Notes: a model not told the origin generated them from the letters alone. A DNA stretch of 39,005 nt from Candidatus Woesearchaeota archaeon (GCA_018221245.1 JAAOYH010000027.1:1-39005); one strand, 5' to 3'; shown: positions 14,440 to 22,256, counted from the stretch's first letter. Made by a program: numbers and translations.

Positions 14440-17400
14440 TTAAGAACTGTTTAGAGTGAATCCTATAGTTATGCTCTTTTCACGTATTTTGCGTTCATCA
14501 GAGTGCTCGTGACTCTCCATCGCGTTGAAAGTTACCTTCGTCGCGCCGGTTTTTTCTGCTATCTCGTTCTCAGTTCCCTTTAGGTACTCTGTGACCTCGC
14601 CATCAATCGATAGAACTATTCGGTCTGATTTTACAAGGCCTGCTTTCTTGCGTAGTTGTTGTACACTCCTGACCGTTTCACGGAGGTATCCCTCAGACTC
14701 TAGCTCTGGAGTTCTAGTAGTATCCAAGAAAACTCTTAGGTTTGGTGAGTCAGCGAAGAAATACGGTTCTTTCGCTATTCGTTTAATCTTGAGGTGTTCT
14801 TCTTTCACAGTCTTTCCCTGAATCTCTATCTCTTCCTTCTCATCTTTTAGCATCCTGAGGATTTCATCTCCATTGGATTTTATCAGAGCTATCACATCAG
14901 CAGTTTCTTCTCCGTGGAACTTGCCAAGCGTTCCGTAGTTTATGTCGAACTCATAATCTAATGGCGTCTTTCCAAAGCTGACCTGTTTGGTGTTGGTCTG
15001 GGTCTTGATCAGATCCTCTGCTAATTTGAGTGCCTCTTGCAGGTCCTCAGCACAGGATATCTTGACATCCTGAACAGGCCATCTTACTCCCAGCCGTGCT
15101 TTGTCGCGCGCAAATAGTATTGCTGTGATTGCCTCTTTCGCAGTCTCAAACCCTTTCTCGAGACTCTCATCTTGTAGCTCCTTGTTTGGTGTTGGCCAGT
15201 TCCTGAGATGGACTGAGTCTTCCTTGCAATGCTCAGGAAATGCGCCTTTCAGGTTCTGGTATATCTGTTCTGAAATGAATGGTGACACTGGAGCCATCAG
15301 AGTTATCCCTTCTAGCATGGCGTGGAGTATCGTGCTTATGACTAGCTGTTTCTCTTCGCTTGTACCTTGGGTCGCTTTCTCTCTTACGAGCTGGATGTAT
15401 GTTCTGCTCAACTCCAGAAGGAACTCTTCTGGCACTGATACTGTCTCGTTAAGTAAGATGTTTTCGAACTTCTCAGTCATCGAGTTCACAGAAGTGTTGA
15501 GCCTGCTAAGAATGTACTTCTCTTCCATTCCCGCCTTTGATATATCATATTCTTTGAGTGGCTCTATCTTTGAGTTGGCCGCGAGATCCACCAAGTATTT
15601 GTGGGTATTCCAGATAACGATGAGATTGCGGAACTTGACTTCCAGATCTTCGAAGTTGTAGTTCATATCATACCCAGGATTTGCCGCGCCAATCATGTAT
15701 AATCTAGTCGCGTCCACACCGTATTTCTCCGTGACCTCTTCCGGAAGGATGTAGTTGCCCTCGCTCTTGCTCATCTTTCTTCCTTGGCTGTCGTTCACGA
15801 AACCGTGCATGTAGCATGATTTGAAGCTGGGCGTACCTAGAGCGACCATGCTAGTTATGTGAAGTAGGTTGAACCATCCGCGAATCTGATCCTTGCCTTC
15901 CAGAATGAAGTCTGCAGGATACCATTCTTCCATCCTGTCCTTTTGCTGAGGAAAGTCTAGGCAGTTCCAAGAAGCAGTGCCTGCGTCTACCCATACATCA
16001 AGAACATCAGGCACTCGTTCGTATGTCTTTCCATCTCGTTCGATCTTGATCACATCCAGTGTTGGGATGTGTAGATCATCTGGCTCAGTAATTCCTGCCA
16101 GTTCCGCGAGCTCTTTTGCGCTGCCAACAACAATGTAATCTTCAGGATCTTCAGTGTTTCTCCAGATTGGTAGGGGGGTTCCCCAGTAGCGCTGCTTGCT
16201 GATGCTGTTATCCCTGAGGTTTTCTAGCCAGTTGCTGAACGCGTTGTACGCTGCCTTGGGCTGCCAGGTTATCTTGTCGTTCTCAGCTATCAGCTTTTCC
16301 TTGATGTCTTCTACCTTTAGGAACCATTGTTTTGTCGCGCGGTAGATGACTGGCGTCTTGCTTCTTTCACCGAAAGCATAATCGTGTACGTAATCGTGAG
16401 TGAATAATAGCGAGCCTGTCTTGTCTATGGCTTCTGTGAACTTGTCATCATCTGTTTTTGCTTTCAGGCCTTCCAGTCCTGGCAGCTCTTGCATGTAACC
16501 GTGGATGTCTAGGGTGTTGAACGGCTTTATGCCGTTTCTGTGCCCCACCTCGTAGTCCTCCGGGCCACACCCTGGTGCGCAATGAACGAGCCCCGTTCCT
16601 GTAGTTGTATCTACATACTCAGTGCTCATCAAGACAGTGTGAACTTTAGGCATGTCTGCTTTCAGCTTCTTGTACTGTGGGAAATCAAAGATGTGCGTGT
16701 AATCTAGTCCTTCCAGTTCTGCTCCTTTGAACTTTTTCTCTATCACAAACTCTTCCTTGAGTTTCTTCTGCAAGAAATCATCGACAAGATCCTCTGCGAG
16801 TATCCAGACTTGGCTCTTTCCTTCATGAGTGACTCTTGCTTTGACGTAAGTTACTTCTGGGTTTGCCATGACTGCCAGGTTGAATGGAATCGTCCAGGGA
16901 GTTGTGGTCCAGATGACTAGGTACTCGTCGTCCTTGACGTGGAACTTCACATAGATTGCCTTGTCCTCTACTTGTTTGTAGATGAGCTCGTGCTTCGCGA
17001 GTGCCGTTGCTGCATGGGCGTCCCAAGTCATGGCCCTCTCTCCTTCATAGAGCCTTCCTTGCTCGTGGGCTTTCTTGATGAGCCACCACTCGCCCTCCAT
17101 CCATGACTTGCTCATGGTCTGGTATGCATTGTCGAAGTCCATCCATACTCCTAGGGATTTGAACGTCTCGTTCATCTGCAGGAGGTTCTCAGTACAGAGT
17201 GTCTTGCACTCTTTGATGAATCTCTCTTTGCCGAACTTCTCTATCTCTTCTTTGCCGGAGATGCCGAGCTTGCGTTCCGTGGCGTTCTCTGTAGGAAGGC
17301 CGTGCATGTCGTATCCTGCGCGGTCCCAGACATCGAAGCCGCGCATGCGCTTGTACCTTAGGATTAGATCTTTCAAGGCCTTGTTCCATGCTGTTCCTAT

Positions 17401-17553
17401 GTGGACCTTTCCAGTCGTGTAGGGTGGTCCGTCTAGGAAATAGAACTTTTTGTTGCCTGCGTTCTTGAGCTTTGCACTCCTGTAAGTATCCTGTTTCTGC
17501 CAGAGCTCTCGGACGCCCTCTTCTACTTCCTTGAATTGATAGCCACCGGCCAT
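14440..17553 (-). CDS. ileS: Isoleucyl-tRNA synthetase
   Basis: 1037 aa, normal for archaeal/eukaryal-type IleRS. PPYTTGKVHIGTAWNKALKD holds the HIGH motif as HIGT; WTTTPWTIPFNLAV marks the CP1 editing domain that clears Val-tRNA; GRKMSKSEGN is the KMSKS loop. GAANPGYDMNYNF and the anticodon-binding helical domain follow, then a C-terminal extension. It attaches isoleucine to tRNA-Ile in the cytoplasm. TATA-like ccttttaaacgg about 27 nt before ATG. No T-box or other leader is visible. Confidence 0.97.
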   Translation of the reverse strand: MAGGYQFKEVEEGVRELWQKQDTYRSAKLKNAGNKKFYFLDGPPYTTGKVHIGTAWNKALKDLILRYKRMRGFDVWDRAGYDMHGLPTENATERKLGISGKEEIEKFGKERFIKECKTLCTENLLQMNETFKSLGVWMDFDNAYQTMSKSWMEGEWWLIKKAHEQGRLYEGERAMTWDAHAATALAKHELIYKQVEDKAIYVKFHVKDDEYLVIWTTTPWTIPFNLAVMANPEVTYVKARVTHEGKSQVWILAEDLVDDFLQKKLKEEFVIEKKFKGAELEGLDYTHIFDFPQYKKLKADMPKVHTVLMSTEYVDTTTGTGLVHCAPGCGPEDYEVGHRNGIKPFNTLDIHGYMQELPGLEGLKAKTDDDKFTEAIDKTGSLLFTHDYVHDYAFGERSKTPVIYRATKQWFLKVEDIKEKLIAENDKITWQPKAAYNAFSNWLENLRDNSISKQRYWGTPLPIWRNTEDPEDYIVVGSAKELAELAGITEPDDLHIPTLDVIKIERDGKTYERVPDVLDVWVDAGTASWNCLDFPQQKDRMEEWYPADFILEGKDQIRGWFNLLHITSMVALGTPSFKSCYMHGFVNDSQGRKMSKSEGNYILPEEVTEKYGVDATRLYMIGAANPGYDMNYNFEDLEVKFRNLIVIWNTHKYLVDLAANSKIEPLKEYDISKAGMEEKYILSRLNTSVNSMTEKFENILLNETVSVPEEFLLELSRTYIQLVREKATQGTSEEKQLVISTILHAMLEGITLMAPVSPFISEQIYQNLKGAFPEHCKEDSVHLRNWPTPNKELQDESLEKGFETAKEAITAILFARDKARLGVRWPVQDVKISCAEDLQEALKLAEDLIKTQTNTKQVSFGKTPLDYEFDINYGTLGKFHGEETADVIALIKSNGDEILRMLKDEKEEIEIQGKTVKEEHLKIKRIAKEPYFFADSPNLRVFLDTTRTPELESEGYLRETVRSVQQLRKKAGLVKSDRIVLSIDGEVTEYLKGTENEIAEKTGATKVTFNAMESHEHSDERKIREKSITIGFTLNSS

Positions 17554-17629
17554 GACTCTCAGAGGCTTCCTGACCGTTTAAAAGGTTTTGCTCGATACGC
17601 TTAAAAACGTGCGAACTCTAGGACGAGTG

Positions 17630-18022
17630 ATGGGTGCGCATACTAAGACACGATGGTTACATGTTGGCTGCCCGATGTGCGGGCATACCCGGATGTCCGG
17701 CTCTGCTTCTGCAGGATACAGTTGCACGAAGTGCCGTGCCCAGTTCTCAGCGAGATTCATGAGACACCTGAGGAGAAAACACTTTCAAGAGATTATTAAG
17801 AAGAGTTTCTCGGTTTCTAAACCAATACCTCCTCCTTTGGCGGTTGATCATATAGAGGTGGGCGTAGAAGAGAAGTTTTCCGTGCCCGTAGATTCTCTCG
17901 AGGAGTACCTAGATATCAAGGATGCGTTCCAGGATGTGCAACGCAAGTATGTCGAGAGGGGTCCTAAGAAAAAGGCGAAGAAGAAATCTAAGACTAAAAA
18001 GCGGAAAGCGAAGAAGCACTAG
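17630..18022 (+). CDS. Zinc-finger protein with lysine-rich tail
   Basis: 130 aa from ATG 17630, chosen because gcttaaaaac at 17599-17608 is a TATA-like box 27 nt upstream; an upstream in-frame start would lie before the box. Residues 14-35 hold C14xxC17 and C32xxC35, followed by H46 and H51 (FMRHLRRKH), so a zinc ribbon with a possible extra His pair. The end is highly basic (KKKAKKKSKTKKRKAKKH), suited to binding RNA or DNA. Divergent from ileS. No specific family recognised. Confidence 0.65.
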   Translation: MGAHTKTRWLHVGCPMCGHTRMSGSASAGYSCTKCRAQFSARFMRHLRRKHFQEIIKKSFSVSKPIPPPLAVDHIEVGVEEKFSVPVDSLEEYLDIKDAFQDVQRKYVERGPKKKAKKKSKTKKRKAKKH

Positions 18023-18069
18023 ACATTCTGTCGTAACGCTTATATATCATTCTTGTACATTACCGATAT

Positions 18070-18306
18070 ATGGGAGAAATGGTTCATTTGAGGCTCGATT
18101 CGAAGATGCGCAAGGCAATAAAATCTATTGTGAAAGACAGACTCTATTCTACAGAGACTGAGTTCATAAGAGACAGTATCCGCAAGAACCTAGAGTTAAA
18201 CGAGAAGCTTGTTGCACTGAAAGCGCTGCAGGGAAGTGTACCGCGTAGGAAAACTCCTCCGAAGAAAATTCCTTCAGACATCTTCAGGGCGTACGGTTTT
18301 GAATAA
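18070..18306 (+). CDS. Ribbon-helix-helix protein, possible antitoxin
   Basis: 78 aa. MVHLRLDSKMRKAIKSIVKD is the beta strand and first helix of a ribbon-helix-helix domain and STETEFIRDSIRKNLELNE the second. TATA-like cttatatatc at 18039-18048 is 26 nt before ATG 18070, so the transcript is probably leaderless. The proline- and lysine-rich end (RRKTPPKKIPSDIFRAYGFE) could wrap a partner. Its last 33 nt overlap, tail to tail, the PIN-domain gene, which suggests a VapBC-like pair in an unusual arrangement. Confidence 0.7.
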   Translation: MGEMVHLRLDSKMRKAIKSIVKDRLYSTETEFIRDSIRKNLELNEKLVALKALQGSVPRRKTPPKKIPSDIFRAYGFE

Positions 18307-18666
18307 ACCCTCAAAATCTTTAACGTTCCTAGTAACAATCATGGAAGCGCCAGCTCGAGATGCTAACACTATGTGGAGTGCATCTGCAAAATGAGTGGGG
18401 ATTGTTTTTGCTAATTCTCTGTCTTTGGGCGTTGCATGAATTTTGATAGTTTTCCTATCCATCATCTTAAAGAAAGATTCAGCGAGTTGCTCCTCAAGAT
18501 AATTCAATAACTCAATCAGAGTATGATCTGATATGATGATGTAATAATCACAACGCAACGCTTTTGCGAAAAACATGAATGCGGCGGTAGACAGGTTTTC
18601 ACCCACAACATTCTTTCTTTGCTCTAGATAATCCAAGATAACATTTGTGTCAACATACACCTTCAT
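18274..18666 (-). CDS. PIN-domain ribonuclease, possible toxin (VapC-like)
   Basis: 130 aa PIN domain. MKVYVDTNVILDYLEQR gives the first acid (D6), the central helix carries E52, THFADALHIVLAS gives D95, and VTRNVKDFEGL (N114, D117) is the last acidic site. All four metal-binding positions are occupied, so nuclease activity is expected. It is convergent with the ribbon-helix-helix gene and overlaps its 3' end by 33 nt, unlike common VapBC operons where the antitoxin lies upstream on the same strand. It has its own promoter-like AT-rich DNA. Confidence 0.8.
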   Translation of the reverse strand: MKVYVDTNVILDYLEQRKNVVGENLSTAAFMFFAKALRCDYYIIISDHTLIELLNYLEEQLAESFFKMMDRKTIKIHATPKDRELAKTIPTHFADALHIVLASRAGASMIVTRNVKDFEGLFKTVRPEDV

Positions 18667-18718
18667 AAAACCAGTATTTGTCGACCATTATTAAGCGCTG
18701 TGCGAGCATGTCCAGTGC

Positions 18719-19168
18719 TTATAAGTCATACCACTGCTGGCCACCGCATTTTTTCTCTACTTCAAAACGTTCTAGCTGCCTGTTGAAGTCAGAGCTTGCC
18801 ACCTTGTAATGCTCCCTATTAACATTTACAGGCAGAAAGTCTGCCATTAGACCATTTTCAATTGTTGAGAGCCTATCTAAGATGCCGTCACCATCAAGAT
18901 CCGTATAGTATATTCCTCTATCCCCAACATATCTGTGTCTGATTATCTTCCTTGAACCATCAGAAAAACATTGCAGTTCAGTATATGCCAGAATGTCATC
19001 CATCTTCGCGTATGAGTGCATCTTTTCATACGCCTGTTCCTTATTATTGACTTGGAAATAAGTAATTCCCAACAACGATAAATGAAGGAAGATCGCCATT
19101 CCCCCGAGGTTCATGAGAAACGCAGATACTTTACCGTGACTCTTTGGTTCTATCGGACTATTCATCAT
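18719..19168 (-). CDS. Single-pass membrane protein, 149 aa
   Basis: An N-terminal hydrophobic helix (about 18-38, AIFLHLSLLGITYF) follows a short polar start. The external part contains YTDLDGDGILDRL, an EF-hand or dockerin-like Asp-rich calcium loop (DLDGDGILD). Two cysteines are present. The start overlaps the end of the DUF357 gene by 11 nt. The calcium-loop reading comes from pattern only; no full domain family is recognised. Confidence 0.6.
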   Translation of the reverse strand: MMNSPIEPKSHGKVSAFLMNLGGMAIFLHLSLLGITYFQVNNKEQAYEKMHSYAKMDDILAYTELQCFSDGSRKIIRHRYVGDRGIYYTDLDGDGILDRLSTIENGLMADFLPVNVNREHYKVASSDFNRQLERFEVEKKCGGQQWYDL

Positions 19169-19442
19169 CCACCGTGAACAATCTTGAGTCCTTCACAAGG
19201 AAGAGCTCGTTCCTGGCGCCACAATCTAGCCAGCCGTGCGCGTAGTTCAGGGCCGCGAAAGCGTTCACGTAATCATCTTTGCTCTTGAAATGTTTAGCAT
19301 CGGAGACATAGCGTTCTACCATATCAAGGGCATCCTCCGCTCGATCCTTGAACGCAGGATTGACGTTCTTTTTGGCTTTCGCGAGAGCCTCCTCTGTTAT
19401 CGAGAAATATTTGGTGAGCTTTTCATCAGTTATCTCATTCAT
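19158..19442 (-). CDS. DUF357 family protein
   Basis: 94 aa helical protein matching the archaeal DUF357 pattern: AEDALDMVERYVSDAKHF and DDYVNAFAALNYAHGWLDCGAR. The family is widespread in archaea, short and of unknown function. TATA-like cattatattg about 28 nt before ATG 19442 supports the start. The 3' end overlaps the membrane protein gene by 11 nt, so the two are co-transcribed. Confidence 0.85.
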   Translation of the reverse strand: MNEITDEKLTKYFSITEEALAKAKKNVNPAFKDRAEDALDMVERYVSDAKHFKSKDDYVNAFAALNYAHGWLDCGARNELFLVKDSRLFTVDDE

Positions 19443-19472
19443 GCTTGATAGAATAGTGCGGACAATATAATG

Positions 19473-20249
19473 TTATTGGGTGAGCCTGCGACAGCTCTCA
19501 TGAACTTTTTCTGCTTTTTCAGTTCTCATCACTTGCCAGAGAGCTTCAGGCGCGAGCGTATAGAGATCCTTGACGCCTTCCTTGCCTGAAGATAAGTAAT
19601 GGTCTCCTATGATTCTTTCTCCTTCGGTATACCATAACTTACGGGCCTCGTTGTATGCCCAGTAGAACGCGTTCTGTTTTGTTAGCGGTATCTCCGGATG
19701 CTCCCAGCACCCATAGTGTCCAGGGTAGCTCTTGTTAATCTGAGCCTCCACAACCCTTGCCTGCCCTTCCAGGAGAGTCATTAACCCACGGTACAACTTA
19801 TCAGCCTCAGTAAATGGTGCGCCAGAGAATTCTGTGAAGAACTTGGCTTTTCTCCCTAGTGTCCAACAAGTCTCTGTGAGATGCTCGTTGTTCTGGTGCT
19901 GTGCCATATGAGTGAGTTCGTGACCAACTAGCTGTATTAGGCCGTTCTCGTCCTCAGGATTCGCGATGGCATCGCCCATGAACGCCAGTGTATTGCTCGT
20001 AGGAGCACATAGGGCGAGCATTGCATAAGACGTTATCTTTCTCTCCAGAGTATCTTTCGTCAGGCCCTCAAGACTCTTTACTGCAACATCGATTCCTTCT
20101 GCCTTGAGACACTCAAGATAAAAGTCGTACGATTCATGCTCCGGAACAATTGTGACTGTGAAATCATTTTTTATTTTCCAGTTCGTCGCTTCCTCAACTA
20201 AAGGAATCGTCTTTTTGACGAGCCTATCCATGTAGCGCTGCGAGAGCAT
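19473..20249 (-). CDS. Zincin-type metalloprotease-like protein
   Basis: 258 aa without signal peptide or membrane segment. GHELTHMAQHQ (H110, E111, H114) is the HExxH zinc site and LLEGQARVVE (E161) is a downstream Glu ligand, as in gluzincins. This spacing and GLIQLVGHELTH resemble the group of uncharacterised zinc-dependent proteases often annotated near coenzyme F420 genes, but no F420 genes are visible here. Likely cytoplasmic. A TATA-like attttttatcc about 25 nt before ATG lies right beside the first 13-bp repeat at 20283. Confidence 0.75.
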   Translation of the reverse strand: MLSQRYMDRLVKKTIPLVEEATNWKIKNDFTVTIVPEHESYDFYLECLKAEGIDVAVKSLEGLTKDTLERKITSYAMLALCAPTSNTLAFMGDAIANPEDENGLIQLVGHELTHMAQHQNNEHLTETCWTLGRKAKFFTEFSGAPFTEADKLYRGLMTLLEGQARVVEAQINKSYPGHYGCWEHPEIPLTKQNAFYWAYNEARKLWYTEGERIIGDHYLSSGKEGVKDLYTLAPEALWQVMRTEKAEKVHESCRRLTQ

Positions 20250-20282
20250 GTTTTTGGAAATCAGCTCCAGGATAAAAAATAG

Positions 20283-20295
20283 TGGGCCCGGACAG
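20283..20295. repeat. 13-bp direct repeat, left copy (tRNA 3'-end-like)
   Basis: tgggcccggacag, identical to 20928-20940. On the minus strand it reads CTGTCCGGGCCCA, which looks like the T-stem half plus acceptor strand plus discriminator A of a tRNA, the part used as attachment site by many integrated elements. Followed on the minus strand by the promoter of the protease gene. Confidence 0.5.
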
Positions 20296-20310
20296 ATCTT
20301 GCAGAAATAC

Positions 20311-20853
20311 CTATTGACTCTCTAATTCCTTTCTTTTTCTTTCAGATAGCTCTTTGTAGTTATCCTTTGTCGATACTGGCTTGCCTATTCTTTTTTCAGC
20401 ATCTTTTCGGGCGTTACCTGCTACTTCGCCACCCTGCTTTGCTGCGTCTTCACATTCATCATAGCCTTGAGCATCCTTACCGCGAGTAATTTCTGTTGAG
20501 ACTCTTTCTCCTAGCATAGAGAATATGAGTTCAAGATCGTTCATGTGATCTCTCAGATTTTCTCTTTTTAATCCTTTGAGCTTCTTGTATTCGTTTGGTG
20601 TCATGTCAAATGTTTCCCTTAATTTCCCATCTTCTGCCCTTAGTTTCAACCGGTGACAGTTTGTCACCACTTCACTTCCTTCTTCTCTTAATCTCTGGCT
20701 TAGCTTGTTCCAATACTTTCTGGCTTTTCTAGAGTCTCCATAGTCTGCCAATACCCTGACTATATCTACCACTGAGAAATACCATTCCTTATTATACTAG
20801 ATTCTTCTAATCTTCTTGTCCTGAAAGACTACAAGTTTGCTGTTTTCATCCAT
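20311..20853 (-). pseudogene. dinD: Decayed DinD/Bro-N family gene (amber codon, apparent internal deletion)
   Basis: From ATG 20853 the frame reads MDENSKLVVFQDKKIRRI, an amber TAG at 20797-20799, then YNKEWYFSVVDIVRVLADY. In this family a Trp (TGG) stands at the TAG, so a single G-to-A change explains it. The Bro-N part continues to LKLRAEDGKLRETF and then jumps to MTPNEYKKLKGLKRENLRDH and DAQGYDECEDAAKQGGEVAG, the family's C-terminal part; from memory about 90 residues normally between them are missing, in frame. A GTG at 20772 could start a 153-aa remnant. Promoter-like ctttatatg (20876-20884) is intact. The gene lies between the 13-bp repeats. DinD-like proteins are phage- and plasmid-borne. 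Confidence 0.85.
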
Positions 20854-20875
20854 CTATGAATTGGGGCGTGTCGTT

Positions 20876-20884
20876 CTTTATATG
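20876..20884 (-). promoter_or_regulatory. TATA-like box of the DinD-like pseudogene
   Basis: Read leftward this is catataaag, centred about 27 nt before ATG 20853, the same spacing as functional genes in this window. It supports 20853 as the original start and a leaderless transcript. Confidence 0.5.
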
Positions 20885-20927
20885 TTTTAGGCGCACTTGT
20901 CCAGTGAATACCACATATTAGAGTCGA

Positions 20928-20940
20928 TGGGCCCGGACAG
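20928..20940. repeat. 13-bp direct repeat, right copy (tRNA 3'-end-like)
   Basis: Second copy of tgggcccggacag, 645 nt from the first and in the same orientation. The flanks differ, so only the core is shared. Together the two copies bracket the DinD-like pseudogene and its promoter. Confidence 0.5.
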
Positions 20941-21022
20941 CTTCCGCTTTTTTGCACAGAGCACATTTGAATCGTGATCTTTTTCAATAGTGCAGAGTCA
21001 TTAACATAACATATAAGTAACA

Positions 21023-21036
21023 ATATTTAAATATTA
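21023..21036 (+). promoter_or_regulatory. TATA-like box of the winged-helix/nucleotidyltransferase pair
   Basis: atatttaaatatta is centred 26 nt before the GTG start at 21055, which predicts a leaderless message and decides the GTG start. Confidence 0.5.
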
Positions 21037-21054
21037 GTTCATATAGATAACATA

Positions 21055-21525
21055 GTGAATCACACAGACATAATAGGAAGGCAGACAGTGGAAACAATAT
21101 CCAAAACAAAAGGCATCACCAAACAGAGCGCCATAAACCTCATATCCAGGCTCAAAAAAAAGAGGCTCGTCAGCGTCAGCGGAGGAGGACGCATGAAACG
21201 CATCTACACCATACACGCGTTACCAACAGAAGACCCGAACGGATTCTACACTGTCGTGAACAAGTACGCGAAGAAAAAACTCATCCCCAAATACATGCAC
21301 TACGTGCACGGTAAATACAGCATAGAGGACGCAATCATAGACGGGCTAAACATCAGCGATGCAAGAACCAAAGAGGCAACAATGCACCTATTCAGACACG
21401 TCACGAACTGGAAGATGCTCTTCAAGAAAGCAAAACGCAACAACAAAGAGAAAGATCTCATCAAACTCTACAAGGCCGCGAGGACAAAGATGAGAGTAAG
21501 AAAGATGCCTGCAAGATATACATGA
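21055..21525 (+). CDS. Winged-helix protein paired with a nucleotidyltransferase (AbiEi-like)
   Basis: 156 aa, GTG start. The N-terminal 55 residues form a winged helix (QTVETISKTKGITKQSAINL, then LKKKRLVSVSGGGRMKRIYTI). The rest is helical and very basic, ending KAARTKMRVRKMPARYT. Its stop overlaps the start of the nucleotidyltransferase gene (ATGA at 21522-21525), so both are made together. Order and domain types resemble AbiE-like type IV toxin-antitoxin pairs, where the winged-helix protein is antitoxin and repressor. I do not recognise the exact family. It lies in the islet beside the DinD remnant. Confidence 0.65.
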   Translation: MNHTDIIGRQTVETISKTKGITKQSAINLISRLKKKRLVSVSGGGRMKRIYTIHALPTEDPNGFYTVVNKYAKKKLIPKYMHYVHGKYSIEDAIIDGLNISDARTKEATMHLFRHVTNWKMLFKKAKRNNKEKDLIKLYKAARTKMRVRKMPARYT

Positions 21526-22148
21526 TAGATACAAAGGACCAAGAAGATCTTTTCAAGCTGATAAGCAGATACCTGAAAAAAGATGTGACCTGCTACGCGA
21601 TAGGCGGCACCGCAATGATGTTCTACGGATACAAGACAACTACAAAAGACATAGACTTAGTATTTCCTAACAAGAAATATAGAGATGAATTCATACGCGC
21701 CATCCGCGAGCTCGGATACAAAGAGCAGTCACTCAAGACCATATACGATGAGCGACGAAGGGCCAGGAGAGACAGGCCACTAATATACACTCGTGGAGAT
21801 GAAAGATTCGACCTCTTCATAGGTTGTGTTTTCGGCTTCGTGCTACCTGAAGACATGGAGATAGTCCAACGTCACGACTTTCCAGAGCACTTGACTCTAC
21901 AGATACTGCCTGTTGAATACTTAGTGCTACTCAAGGCAATCACAAGAAGAGCGACTGATCACGAGGACATCCTGACAATACTTAAGGTAGAGAAGACTCT
22001 CGACTGGGACAGTATAATCGATTATGCCATCTCACAGAAGAAGCAAAACCCTTGGATACTCGTCGATCTGGAAGAGACGCTCCAAAAGCTCAAAAAAGTC
22101 ACGTTCATCAAAGACAAACACTTCAAGAAGATATACTCCGAACAATAA
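21522..22148 (+). CDS. Nucleotidyltransferase (AbiEii/DUF6036-like), possible toxin
   Basis: 208 aa. CYAIGGTAMMFYGYKTTTKDIDLVF contains GG (28-29) and DxD (D43, D45), the core of the minimal nucleotidyltransferase fold; RFDLFIGCVFGFVLP supplies the third acidic strand, and LQILPVEYLVLLKAITRRATDHEDILTIL is the helical part that follows in AbiEii and DUF6036 proteins. Family members can transfer nucleotides to tRNA or proteins, and several are toxins. Start decided by the ATGA overlap with the upstream gene. The stop lies 3 nt from the tRNA-Val gene on the other strand. Confidence 0.75.
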   Translation: MIDTKDQEDLFKLISRYLKKDVTCYAIGGTAMMFYGYKTTTKDIDLVFPNKKYRDEFIRAIRELGYKEQSLKTIYDERRRARRDRPLIYTRGDERFDLFIGCVFGFVLPEDMEIVQRHDFPEHLTLQILPVEYLVLLKAITRRATDHEDILTILKVEKTLDWDSIIDYAISQKKQNPWILVDLEETLQKLKKVTFIKDKHFKKIYSEQ

Positions 22149-22150
22149 AT

Positions 22151-22222
22151 GGGCCTGACCGGACTCGAACCGGCGACCTTCGCCATGTGAAGGCGATGTT
22201 ATAGCCGCTAAACTACAGGCCC
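22151..22222 (-). tRNA. tRNA-Val (anticodon CAC)
   Basis: On the minus strand a 72-nt cloverleaf: acceptor GGGCCTG/CAGGCCC, anticodon stem TCGCC/GGCGA around loop TTCACAT with anticodon CAC (reads GUG), and T arm GCCGG-TTCGAGT-CCGGT with one G-U pair. No intron and no encoded CCA. It directly abuts the nucleotidyltransferase gene, so its 3' side is the right border of the islet. Confidence 0.93.
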
Positions 22223-22245
22223 TTGTTTTTGAGGAGCTATTGGAC

Positions 22246-22256
22246 GTTTTTAAAGA
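22246..22256 (-). promoter_or_regulatory. TATA-like box of tRNA-Val
   Basis: Read leftward tctttaaaaac, centred about 29 nt before the first base of the mature tRNA, as expected for an archaeal tRNA promoter. Confidence 0.5.

Noticed and set aside
15101..15661. 186-aa open frame antisense to ileS
   Set aside because: Serine- and leucine-rich shadow of a well-supported synthetase gene, with no promoter or ribosome site.
20797..20799. TAG as pyrrolysine codon
   Set aside because: TAG terminates several intact genes here (for example at 1510-1512, 5909-5911, 18020-18022, 26411-26413), the TAG replaces a Trp, and the gene also has an apparent deletion.
20829..21023. 64-aa open frame on the minus strand
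   Set aside because: It overlaps the promoter of the DinD-like gene, has no start signals and an unlikely composition (many Cys, Trp, His).
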